Positions 7,155 to 13,886 of a stretch of 18,031 nt of DNA are shown piece after piece; position 1 is the stretch's first letter; the number at the start of each line of letters is the position of its first letter. The notes beneath the pieces are model-generated. The model searched no databases, was not told the DNA's origin, and saw only the letters and a list, made by a program, of their open reading frames with translations. This DNA comes from TMED14 sp041192685 (GTDB lineage: Bacteria; Bacteroidota; Bacteroidia; Flavobacteriales; Schleiferiaceae): assembly GCA_041192685.1 (NCBI GenBank), contig JBEEMM010000013.1, positions 1-18,031 on the forward strand. Direction: 5' to 3'. A program made the translations under genes and the position numbers.

Positions 7155-9765
7155 AGTTCCTGGCCAAAGCCGCCAGCAGCTTTTGGGCAATCTCGATTTT
7201 GACTTCGGCGTCTGCGAGCTTTTTGCGCTCAGCCTCTACGACGGCCGATGGGGCTCCTGAAACAAACTTTTCGTTGGATAGCTTGGCTTCGATGCTGCGC
7301 TTGAATCCGCTGTAGTACACGATTTCATTTTGGGCCTTTGCGCGCTCGGCCTCGACGTCGACGGTGTCGGCTTCAACCAGCACGCGGAGTTCGGCGGTTC
7401 CGGCGCGCAGCGGGAGTCCGCCCTCGGCACTGCCCCATAGGGTTTGGGTAAGCTTAGCGATCGCCGGCCAACCCGCAGGCTTCTGGGCTGCGTCGGCCGT
7501 CAGTGCCAACTTAAAGGCAATGTTTTTCTCGATTCTAAAGGTGCGAAGGGCCACCACGTGGGCCTCGACCGACGAAAACTCAGCGGGATCGTACGCGGTT
7601 CCGCCCGAAGTCGGATAGGCTGCGAAATCGAGGAAGTCGGACTCAGCCCGGTCTGAAAGAAGGTGCCACACCTCTTCGGTAAGGAAGGGCATGAAGGGGT
7701 GCAGGGCCGCCATGAGCTCTTCAAAAAAGCCCACGGTCGCGCGGTAGACGCCCGACGAAATCGGCTGCCCGTAAGCGGGCTTTACCAGCTCGAGGTACCA
7801 GGCGCAGAAGCTGTTCCAGGTGAGCTTGTACAAGCGCATCAGGGCCTCCGACAGGGCATAGCGGTCATAGTCGCGCTGCAGCTCGGCAAGCTCGGCGTCA
7901 AATTGGGCTCGGAACCAAAGCACCGCCCACTCGGCGGCCTCGTCGGCAGGCGCGTCGTCGGATGCGGTCCAGCCCTTGACCAAGCGAAGGGCGTTCCAAA
8001 CCTTGTTGGTGAAGTTGCGGCCCTGCTCGCAGAGGGACTCGTCAAAGGGCAAGTCGTTGCCGGCCGGAGAAGTCAGCAGCATGCCCATGCGCACGCCGTC
8101 GGCGCCGTAGGTATCCATCAGCGCAATGGGGTCGGGCGAATTACCCAAGGATTTTGACATCTTGCGGCCGAGCTTATCGCGCACGATTCCCGTGAGGTAG
8201 ACGCGCTCAAAGGGGCGCTTGCCCGCGTATTCGTAGCCGGCCATCGCCATGCGCGCGACCCAGAAAAACAAGATTTCGGGGGCCGTCACCAGGTCTTGGG
8301 TCGGGTAGTAGTATTGGATTTCGGGGTTTTCGGGGTTGCGAATTCCGTCGAATACGCTCAAAGGCCACAGCCAGCTCGAGAACCAGGTATCGAGGCAGTC
8401 AGGGTCTTGCTGAAGGTCGGCGGCGGTCAAGTCCGCGCGGCCGCTGGCCAAGCGGGCTTTATCAAGCGCCTCTTCGGCGCTCAAAGCAACCACGTAGTCG
8501 TGCTCCCCTGGGCCGTAGAAGTAGGCCGGGATGCGGTGCCCCCACCAAAGCTGCCTTGAAATGCACCAGTCTCTGACGTTCTCCATCCAGTGGCGGTAGG
8601 TATTCTTGAACTTGTCGGGAATCAGCTGAATTTCGTCGCTCATGACCGCGTCGAGGGCTGGTTTTGCCAAGCTGGGCATGCGCACCCACCACTGCAGCGA
8701 CAGGCGAGGCTCCACTACGGCACCGGTTCGCTCGCTGGTGCCCACCGTAGAAGCGTATTCTTCGGTTTTGGCAAGATGACCGCTGGCTAAGAGGTCCTCG
8801 GCAACCTTCTTGCGGGCGGCAAAGCGCTCCATGCCTTCGTACTGCAGGCCGTGAACGCTGAGGGTTCCGTCTTCGTTGAGTACGTCGAGCACCTCGAGCC
8901 CGTGCTTTTGGCCTATGGCGTAGTCGTTCCAGTCGTGGGCCGGGGTCACCTTGAGGCAGCCGGTTCCGAAGTCGGTCGTCACGTAGTCGTCGAGGATGAT
9001 GGGAACCTCGCGTCCGCCCACCGGTACGCGCACGTGCAGGCCGTGGAGCGCCGTATAGCGCGCGTCTTTGGGATTAACCGCAACGGCCACGACTCCCATG
9101 ATGGTTTCGGGGCGCGAGGTGGCGACGGTCAAAAAAGTTCCAGGACGCTCCACGACCTCGTACTTCACATAGTACAGCGTGGCCGTGATGTCTTTGTGGA
9201 GAACCTCTTCGTCCGAAAGCGAGGTTTTGGCCTCAGGATCCCAGTGGACCATTCGGAGTCCGCGATAAATATGGCCCTTGGCGTGCAGGTCGGCAAAAAC
9301 CTGGTACACGCTGTCGCTGCGAACCTCGTCCATGGTGAATGCCGTGCGGTCCCAGTCGCAGCTGGCACCGAGCTCCTTGAGCTGCTCGAGAATGATTCCG
9401 CCGTGCTTGTGCGTCCATTCCCAGGCGTGCTCGAGAAAGGCCTCGCGGCTTAGGTCGGACTTTTTAATCCCCTCGGCGCGAAGTTTTTGCACCACCTTGG
9501 CTTCGGTGGCAATGGAGGCATGGTCCGTACCCGGAACCCAGCAGGCGTTGAATCCGCGCATGCGAGCCCGGCGAATAAGGACGTCTTGAATGGTGTTGTT
9601 GAGCATGTGGCCCATGTGCAGTACACCGGTCACGTTGGGCGGCGGAATCACTATTGCATAGGCCGGACGATGGTCGGGAATCGAGGCAAATGCCTTGTTT
9701 TGGAGCCAGGTCTGGTACCAGCGTCGCTCGACCTGGCGGGTAGCGTAATGCGAAGGAATTTCCAT
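7153..9765 (-). CDS. valS: Valyl-tRNA synthetase
   Basis: Class I aminoacyl-tRNA synthetase charging tRNA-Val. The product has 870 residues, slightly shorter than the 951 of E. coli. The HIGH motif appears as HMGH (50-53) within PPPNVTGVLHMGHMLNNT, and KMSKS is at 535-539. The connective editing domain lies between them, including the TVATSRPETIMG and TPAHDWNDY segments. The C-terminal tail (about 800-870, ending near AEVKIEIAQKLLAAL) is the valine-type coiled-coil arm. The frame is open up to 9894, but I chose the ATG at 9765: MEIPSHYATRQVERRWY is the usual N-terminus, and the longer form would overlap the divergent DUF1573 gene. Confidence 0.98.
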   Translation of the reverse strand: MEIPSHYATRQVERRWYQTWLQNKAFASIPDHRPAYAIVIPPPNVTGVLHMGHMLNNTIQDVLIRRARMRGFNACWVPGTDHASIATEAKVVQKLRAEGIKKSDLSREAFLEHAWEWTHKHGGIILEQLKELGASCDWDRTAFTMDEVRSDSVYQVFADLHAKGHIYRGLRMVHWDPEAKTSLSDEEVLHKDITATLYYVKYEVVERPGTFLTVATSRPETIMGVVAVAVNPKDARYTALHGLHVRVPVGGREVPIILDDYVTTDFGTGCLKVTPAHDWNDYAIGQKHGLEVLDVLNEDGTLSVHGLQYEGMERFAARKKVAEDLLASGHLAKTEEYASTVGTSERTGAVVEPRLSLQWWVRMPSLAKPALDAVMSDEIQLIPDKFKNTYRHWMENVRDWCISRQLWWGHRIPAYFYGPGEHDYVVALSAEEALDKARLASGRADLTAADLQQDPDCLDTWFSSWLWPLSVFDGIRNPENPEIQYYYPTQDLVTAPEILFFWVARMAMAGYEYAGKRPFERVYLTGIVRDKLGRKMSKSLGNSPDPIALMDTYGADGVRMGMLLTSPAGNDLPFDESLCEQGRNFTNKVWNALRLVKGWTASDDAPADEAAEWAVLWFRAQFDAELAELQRDYDRYALSEALMRLYKLTWNSFCAWYLELVKPAYGQPISSGVYRATVGFFEELMAALHPFMPFLTEEVWHLLSDRAESDFLDFAAYPTSGGTAYDPAEFSSVEAHVVALRTFRIEKNIAFKLALTADAAQKPAGWPAIAKLTQTLWGSAEGGLPLRAGTAELRVLVEADTVDVEAERAKAQNEIVYYSGFKRSIEAKLSNEKFVSGAPSAVVEAERKKLADAEVKIEIAQKLLAALARN

Positions 9766-9773
9766 GAGAAGCG

Positions 9774-9781
9774 CAAAGGTA
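9774..9781 (-). promoter_or_regulatory. Putative valS -7 box
   Basis: Read on the minus strand the bases are TAccTTTG, a perfect match to the Bacteroidota -7 consensus TAnnTTTG. It ends eight bases before the valS ATG. No matching TTG is visible about 20 bases further upstream. If used, the 5' leader would be only a few bases long. Confidence 0.45.
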
Positions 9782-9797
9782 ACCTTGTGGCATTTTT

Positions 9798-9830
9798 TTT
9801 GCGTAGGTTTAGTTGCATCGGTTACATTTG
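9798..9830 (+). promoter_or_regulatory. Promoter of the DUF1573 gene
   Basis: TTTG (9798-9801), a 21-base spacer and a perfect TAcaTTTG (9823-9830) match both elements of the Bacteroidota housekeeping promoter. The predicted transcript would start near 9835 and carry a roughly 30-base A/T-rich leader with no Shine-Dalgarno sequence. It is the best-formed promoter in the window. It overlaps the region where the -33 contact of the divergent valS promoter would lie. Confidence 0.65.
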
Positions 9831-9865
9831 CCCCTGCGACAGCTAAACAAATAATATTTTTAACA

Positions 9866-10300
9866 ATGAAGTACATTTTCACTGCGGCAGCCATTGCACT
9901 CTCTACTACGTTTGCCTTGGGTCAGAATGCCAACGCTCCCCAAATCACATTCACCCAAGAGACTATTGACTACGGTGTAATCAAGAAGGCATCCAACGGA
10001 GAGCGCGAGTTCACCTTCAAGAATACCGGCAAAGAGCCCCTAATTATTACCAACTGCGTGGGTTCATGCGGCTGTACTGTGCCCATCTGGCCCAAGACCC
10101 CCATCGCTCCTGGCGAGAAGGCGTCCATCAAGGTTAAGTACGATACCCAGCGCATCGGGAACTTTCAAAAGACCGTAACCGTTACCAGCAACGCGGCTGC
10201 TCCTACCAAAGTATTGACCATTAAGGGCAATGTAGAAGACGTTCCTGCTCAACCGACTACTCCCGTCAATACTTCAGGTGCCTCCAAGGTTAGCAAGTAA
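9866..10300 (+). CDS. Secreted DUF1573 protein
   Basis: The product has 144 residues. Residues 1-19 form a signal peptide (MKYIFTAAAIALSTTFALG, then QN), with no lipobox, so it is probably periplasmic or secreted. The remainder is one immunoglobulin/ASPM-like beta domain of DUF1573: FTQETIDYGVIKK (29-41), FTFKNTGKEPLII (49-61), the signature GSCGCTVPIW (66-75), PIAPGEKASIKVKYDT (79-94) and VTVTSNA (104-110). Cysteines are C64, C68 and C70. The last about 20 residues are a Pro/Thr/Ser-rich tail without structure. The family is abundant in Bacteroidota and its role is not established. The ATG at 9866 is chosen over an upstream in-frame ATG at 9764 because the signal peptide starts here and the promoter lies between the two. 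It is monocistronic, with its own terminator. Confidence 0.93.
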   Translation: MKYIFTAAAIALSTTFALGQNANAPQITFTQETIDYGVIKKASNGEREFTFKNTGKEPLIITNCVGSCGCTVPIWPKTPIAPGEKASIKVKYDTQRIGNFQKTVTVTSNAAAPTKVLTIKGNVEDVPAQPTTPVNTSGASKVSK

Positions 10301-10320
10301 TTGGTTCCACTAAAGTTTTT

Positions 10321-10349
10321 AACCTGCAGCCTACCGCTGCGGGTTTTTT
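10321..10349 (+). terminator. Intrinsic terminator after the DUF1573 gene
   Basis: AACCTGCAGC (10321-10330) pairs with GCTGCGGGTT (10336-10345) as a 10-bp stem including one G-T pair. The loop is CTACC, and the stem is followed by a T run (10344-10349). It sits 21 bases after the stop codon. Confidence 0.85.
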
Positions 10350-10368
10350 ATTGACCTTTGCCTTCACT

Positions 10369-11568
10369 ATGCCAAAGATTTCATCCCGTGGGCTGCATAT
10401 GCCCGAGTCTCCGATTCGCAAGCTCGCCCCCTTTGCTGAGGCTGCCGCCAAGCGCGGAACCAAGATCTACTACCTCAACATTGGCCAGCCCGACATCGAC
10501 AGTCCAAGCCAGGCGCTTGATGCGGTCAAAGGCAGCAACCTAAAGGTGCTTGAGTACAGTCCCTCAGCGGGTTTTGCGAGCTACCGCGAGGGTCTTGCCA
10601 AATACTACCGAGGCATCGGACTTAAGGTTGAAGCACAGGATGTGCTGGTCACCACCGGAGGTTCTGAGGCCCTGTCTTTTGCCATGGGCAGTATTCTTGA
10701 CCCGGGCGACGAGGTGCTTATTCCCGAGCCCTATTATGCCAACTACTTTGGCTTTGCGCAGGCTTTGGGCGCCAAGGTGGTATCGGTTCCGAGCAGCATT
10801 CAGTCGGGCTTTGCCCTGCCTCCCATTGCCGATCTTGAAACGCGGATTACGCCGCGGACCAAGGCCGTATTGGTCTGCAATCCGGGGAATCCAACCGGCT
10901 ATGTCTACCGACGCGACGAGCTCGAAGCCCTGCGCGACATGGCCTTAAAGCACGATTTGTTTGTGATTGCCGACGAGGTCTACCGCGAATTCGTGTACGA
11001 CGGCGCAGAAGCCATCTCGGTAATGTCCTTGGCCGGACTGGAGCAGCACGCCGTGCTCATTGACAGTGTTTCAAAGCGATACAGCATGTGCGGAGCCAGG
11101 ATTGGATGCATGGTTAGTAAAAATTCCGACCTGATGGGCACGGCGCTAAAGTTTGCTCAGGCACGCCTGTCGCCGCCCACCTACGAACAAATTGCAGCGG
11201 AGGCCGCCTTAGCGACTCCCGCGAGCTACTTCAAAGAGGTCAATGCCGAGTATACTGCCCGGCGCGATACCCTGGTCGGCCGACTCAATGCCATGAACGG
11301 TGTTTTTTGTCCTAAACCCCGGGGCGCTTTTTATGCGGTAGCCGAGCTTCCTGTGGACGACGCCGAAGCATTTTGCCGCTGGATGATTGAAGATTTTTCT
11401 CACCATGGCGAGACCGTAATGATGGCTCCTGCCGCGGGTTTCTATGCCGATCGGTCGCTAGGCAAACGCCAAGTCCGCCTGGCTTACGTGCTCAAGCAGT
11501 CCGCACTGGAACGGGCAATGGACGTGCTCGAGCAGGGGCTTGCCTCCTACCCGGGCCGAACTCTCTAG
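10369..11568 (+). CDS. PLP-dependent class I aminotransferase (aspartate/aromatic type)
   Basis: The 399-residue fold-type I aminotransferase transfers an amino group via pyridoxal phosphate. Visible features are IGQPDI (38-43), the NPGNPTG motif (171-177), ADEVY (201-205, with D202 contacting the cofactor pyridine N and Y205 its O), the Schiff-base lysine K236 in SVSKRYS (233-239), and the substrate-carboxylate arginine R370 in RQVRLAY (367-373). It resembles AspB-type enzymes. Substrate (aspartate, aromatic or other amino acid) cannot be fixed from sequence. A TTG at 10351 is in frame, but MPKISSRGLHMPESPIRK from 10369 is the usual N-terminus. GAccTTTG at 10353-10360 is a near-match -7 box eight bases upstream. 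murB begins four bases after its stop. Confidence 0.93.
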   Translation: MPKISSRGLHMPESPIRKLAPFAEAAAKRGTKIYYLNIGQPDIDSPSQALDAVKGSNLKVLEYSPSAGFASYREGLAKYYRGIGLKVEAQDVLVTTGGSEALSFAMGSILDPGDEVLIPEPYYANYFGFAQALGAKVVSVPSSIQSGFALPPIADLETRITPRTKAVLVCNPGNPTGYVYRRDELEALRDMALKHDLFVIADEVYREFVYDGAEAISVMSLAGLEQHAVLIDSVSKRYSMCGARIGCMVSKNSDLMGTALKFAQARLSPPTYEQIAAEAALATPASYFKEVNAEYTARRDTLVGRLNAMNGVFCPKPRGAFYAVAELPVDDAEAFCRWMIEDFSHHGETVMMAPAAGFYADRSLGKRQVRLAYVLKQSALERAMDVLEQGLASYPGRTL

Positions 11569-11572
11569 GGCC

Positions 11573-12610
11573 GTGGTAGCAGAACGGAACGCTTCACTCA
11601 AGCCCTACAACAGCTTCGGACTTGACGTTCGTGCGGAACGCCTCTACCATTTGGAGTCTGAGATGCACCTGCTCGAATACCTCGACGACCCCGAAGGCTA
11701 CGGCCAGCACAGCCTTCTCTTGGGCGGAGGATCCAACATGCTGATCGCAGGCGACATTAAGGGATCCGTGGCTCGTGTGGCTTGGACCGGACGCCGCCTG
11801 ATCGAAGAGGGCGATGGTTTTATTATCGTCGAGGCTGCCGCTGGCGAAAATTGGCAGGACTTCGTGCAGTGGACGGTAGATCAGGGCTGGGGAGGCCTTC
11901 AGAACCTGTCATTGATTCCCGGACTAGTAGGAACGGCCCCCATTCAAAACATAGGGGCTTACGGCGTCGAGACCAAAGACAGCTTGCACTCCCTTCGCTG
12001 GATGCGTTGGGCGGACGGCGAAATTGAAGAATTCTCGAATGCACAGTGTGAATTCGGCTACCGCGACAGCCTGTTTAAAGGCCGACTCAAGGACCAGGGA
12101 GTAATTCTCTCGGTTCAGTTCAGGCTCAGCAGCCGCGACCATACCCTGGTTACCCACTACGGTTCCGTGGCCGAAGAACTGGCACTGAGGGGCGCTGAGG
12201 CCGGGCTGAGAAGCATCGCAGATGCGGTGATGTCGATTCGCCGAAGCAAGCTACCCAACCCCGCCGAACTGGGAAATTCGGGGTCCTTCTTTAAAAACCC
12301 TACTGTGGACGCCCAAAAAGCCGCAGAGTTGGCTCAAGAATACCCCAATTTAGCGCAGTACCCCCAAGCCGACGGACGCGCCAAGCTGGCTGCAGGCTGG
12401 CTCATTGAACAAGCCGGATGGAAGGGACGTCGGCAGGGCAATGCAGGGATGCATGCCAAGCAGGCCCTGGTGCTTGTGAACTATGGCGGAGCTAGCGCCG
12501 CGGAGCTGCTGGCTGTGGCTCGACAGGTTCAGGCCGACGTGCTCGCAAAGTTCCAAATTGCCCTTGAAATGGAGGTCAACCTAATTGAAGGAGTTTTTGA
12601 CGGACTTTAG
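11573..12610 (+). CDS. murB: UDP-N-acetylenolpyruvoylglucosamine reductase (type I MurB)
   Basis: FAD enzyme that uses NADPH to make UDP-N-acetylmuramate, the second committed step of peptidoglycan synthesis. The product has 345 residues (E. coli 342). Key parts are SLKPYNSFGLDV near the N-terminus, FAD-binding GGGSNMLI (51-58), IPGLVGTAPIQNIGAYGVE (115-133), YRDSLFKG with R164, the proton-donor serine S238 in GNSGSFFKNP, and E332 in LEMEVNLI. These correspond to E. coli R159, S229 and E325. The start is uncertain. GTG at 11573 gives the expected N-terminus and is preferred. TTG at 11540 would overlap the aminotransferase by 29 bases and add 11 residues. Confidence 0.95.
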   Translation: MVAERNASLKPYNSFGLDVRAERLYHLESEMHLLEYLDDPEGYGQHSLLLGGGSNMLIAGDIKGSVARVAWTGRRLIEEGDGFIIVEAAAGENWQDFVQWTVDQGWGGLQNLSLIPGLVGTAPIQNIGAYGVETKDSLHSLRWMRWADGEIEEFSNAQCEFGYRDSLFKGRLKDQGVILSVQFRLSSRDHTLVTHYGSVAEELALRGAEAGLRSIADAVMSIRRSKLPNPAELGNSGSFFKNPTVDAQKAAELAQEYPNLAQYPQADGRAKLAAGWLIEQAGWKGRRQGNAGMHAKQALVLVNYGGASAAELLAVARQVQADVLAKFQIALEMEVNLIEGVFDGL

Positions 12611-12645
12611 TCTGGCTTCGGTGCGAAGTCTGACGAGCTAATGGG

Positions 12646-12653
12646 TATCTTTG
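12646..12653 (+). promoter_or_regulatory. Putative -7 box of the NqrM-like gene
   Basis: TAtcTTTG is a perfect match to TAnnTTTG and ends nine bases before the ATG at 12663. No good TTG lies at the normal distance; TTCG at 12617-12620 is the nearest and is too far. Confidence 0.4.
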
Positions 12654-12662
12654 CACCATCGC

Positions 12663-12860
12663 ATGGCACTACTAAAACTCTCCCTCATCGCCGCAGTAAT
12701 GCTCGGAATCGGAATGCTTGGCATTGCCATTAAGATTTGGGGCAAAAAAGACGGAAAATTCGCAGGAACCTGCGCTTCGCAGAGTCCATTCCTCAATCAG
12801 AACGGTGAAAATTGCTCGTTCTGCGGCAAGGAGCCGAGCGAGCAGTGCGCCAAAGACTAA
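12663..12860 (+). CDS. Small single-span membrane protein with four cysteines, NqrM-like
   Basis: The product has 65 residues. Residues 3-26 form one hydrophobic helix (LLKLSLIAAVMLGIGMLGIAI), followed by KIWGKKDGKF. The polar C-terminal part carries AGTCASQSP with C37, then CSFC (C51, C54) and C62. Small proteins with this FAGTCASQSP segment are common in flavobacteria, where from memory they are called membrane or secreted protein. Inference: the layout of one N-terminal helix, a basic stretch, G-T/S-C and a cysteine cluster matches NqrM (DUF539), the small factor needed to mature Na+-NQR in Vibrio, probably by iron delivery. The neighbouring nqr-apbE genes fit that, although this gene lies on the opposite strand. 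Its stop is three bases from the apbE stop. A TTG at 12651 is also in frame; the ATG is preferred. Confidence 0.8.
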   Translation: MALLKLSLIAAVMLGIGMLGIAIKIWGKKDGKFAGTCASQSPFLNQNGENCSFCGKEPSEQCAKD

Positions 12861-12863
12861 ATT

Positions 12864-13886
12864 TTACTTAAGGGAATTGTAGATCTTCACGCCTCCCTTG
12901 GGGTCGCTGTAGATTAAAATCGCATCCCACTCCGGATGCCCTGCCAGCCATTGCTTGGTGCCTTGCATTCCAATAACCATTGCCATTGTCGCATAGGCAT
13001 CGGCCTCGGCGCAGGTGGGCCCAATTAGGGTAGCACTGAGCATGTCGGTGGGAGCCGGCCAACCCGTTCGTGGATCTATGCTGTGTCCGTATTTAAGGCC
13101 TGTTGCGGAATCAACCTGAAACTTGCGGTAGTTCCCTGAGGTCGCCAGGGCACGGTCGTCCAGCTTAACGGTGAGCTGGAGGCTACGGTCCCCGGAGGTC
13201 AGGGGTTTCTCGATACCCACCGTGAATGACTTGTCTTCGGATTTTTGTCCGAAGGCGCGGACCTCTCCCCCTATTTCTACGAATGCAGCAGTGGCGCCGC
13301 GCGCACGAAGGGAGTCAAGCAGTAAATCCACCGAATGCCCTTGGGCGAAGGCATTGACGTTGATTGGACGAGTTAGGGTCATAGGGCCCTTGACCGGAGC
13401 GATTGGGGTCCATTTGACGCGGAGCATTAGGGAGTCCACCAGTACTGAGTCGCGCGCAGGGCCTTCGCCGCTGGGCAGCAACTGGCTCCCACCGGCCGTG
13501 AAGCCCCAAGCTTGTAAAATGGGCTCCAGAGAAGGCTCCACAATAGAGTCGGTTGCCTCGCGAAGAACTCCGGTAATGAGCAGCAAATCCGCAAGAATGG
13601 CAGAGGGGCTGACTGCCTCACCCCTATTTAAACGACTAAGCTCCGACGAGGAATCCCAAACCGAGACGGCCGAGTTGTATTCCTGAAGCCAACGGGCAAC
13701 ATCCTCCTCAGAAACACGGAGCGAATCGCCGTAGGCCCGAACCACAAAGGTGCTTCCCTGCGCTTCGCCCTCTACTGCAAATTCTTGCGACGAGCTTGCG
13801 CAAGAAGCCATTGTGCCGGCTGCGAACAAAAGCAAAAAAGGGCGCCATGTGGCGCCCCTTATGGCAGACTTAACCACCAAAATCAT
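12864..13886 (-). CDS. apbE: ApbE, FAD:protein FMN transferase (lipoprotein)
   Basis: Attaches FMN from FAD through a phosphoester bond to Thr in NqrB and NqrC outside the membrane. The product has 340 residues. A basic n-region (VVKSAIRGATWRP), a hydrophobic core (FLLLFAAGT) and MASC with C29 suggest a lipoprotein anchored on the periplasmic side. Family motifs are AQGSTF (42-47), a LSRLN segment, VEPSLEPI (116-123), FVEIGGEVRAFG (202-213), GHSIDPRTGWP (267-277) and DAYATM (296-301), which helps bind the metal and FAD. The ATG at 13886 overlaps the nqrF 3' end by 17 bases. GTG at 13877 is an alternative. Unusually, the signal-peptide codons contain a strong intrinsic terminator (13834-13860). 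The gene ends three bases from the convergent NqrM-like gene. Confidence 0.94.
   Translation of the reverse strand: MILVVKSAIRGATWRPFLLLFAAGTMASCASSSQEFAVEGEAQGSTFVVRAYGDSLRVSEEDVARWLQEYNSAVSVWDSSSELSRLNRGEAVSPSAILADLLLITGVLREATDSIVEPSLEPILQAWGFTAGGSQLLPSGEGPARDSVLVDSLMLRVKWTPIAPVKGPMTLTRPINVNAFAQGHSVDLLLDSLRARGATAAFVEIGGEVRAFGQKSEDKSFTVGIEKPLTSGDRSLQLTVKLDDRALATSGNYRKFQVDSATGLKYGHSIDPRTGWPAPTDMLSATLIGPTCAEADAYATMAMVIGMQGTKQWLAGHPEWDAILIYSDPKGGVKIYNSLK
13834..13860 (-). terminator. Intrinsic terminator inside the 5' end of apbE, after nqrF
   Basis: Read on the minus strand: AAGGGGCGCC, loop ACAT, then GGCGCCC followed by TTTTTT. The core is a perfect 7-bp GC-only stem, extendable to 10 bp with one G-U and two A-U pairs. 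It lies 10 bases after the nqrF stop. In the apbE frame the same bases encode part of the signal peptide. No T run exists on the plus strand, so it acts only in the nqr direction. Confidence 0.75.

Noticed and set aside
8851..9453. 200-codon open frame on the plus strand opposite valS, with others at 7663-8157 and 9487-9846
   Set aside because: They lie antisense to a fully convincing valyl-tRNA synthetase. They have no recognisable domain and arise from the GC-rich codon bias of the real gene.
9766..9894. N-terminal extension of valS up to 9894, and of DUF1573 back to 9764
   Set aside because: The two extensions would overlap each other head to head. Family N-termini, the signal peptide and the promoter positions all support the shorter starts.
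10351..10368. TTG start adding six residues to the aminotransferase
   Set aside because: It lies directly behind the terminator T run and overlaps the near-consensus -7 box. The ATG at 10369 fits the family.
12611..12632. Hairpin CTTCG-GTG-CGAAG after murB as a terminator
   Set aside because: The stem is only 5 bp with no T run after it, so it is not a credible intrinsic terminator.
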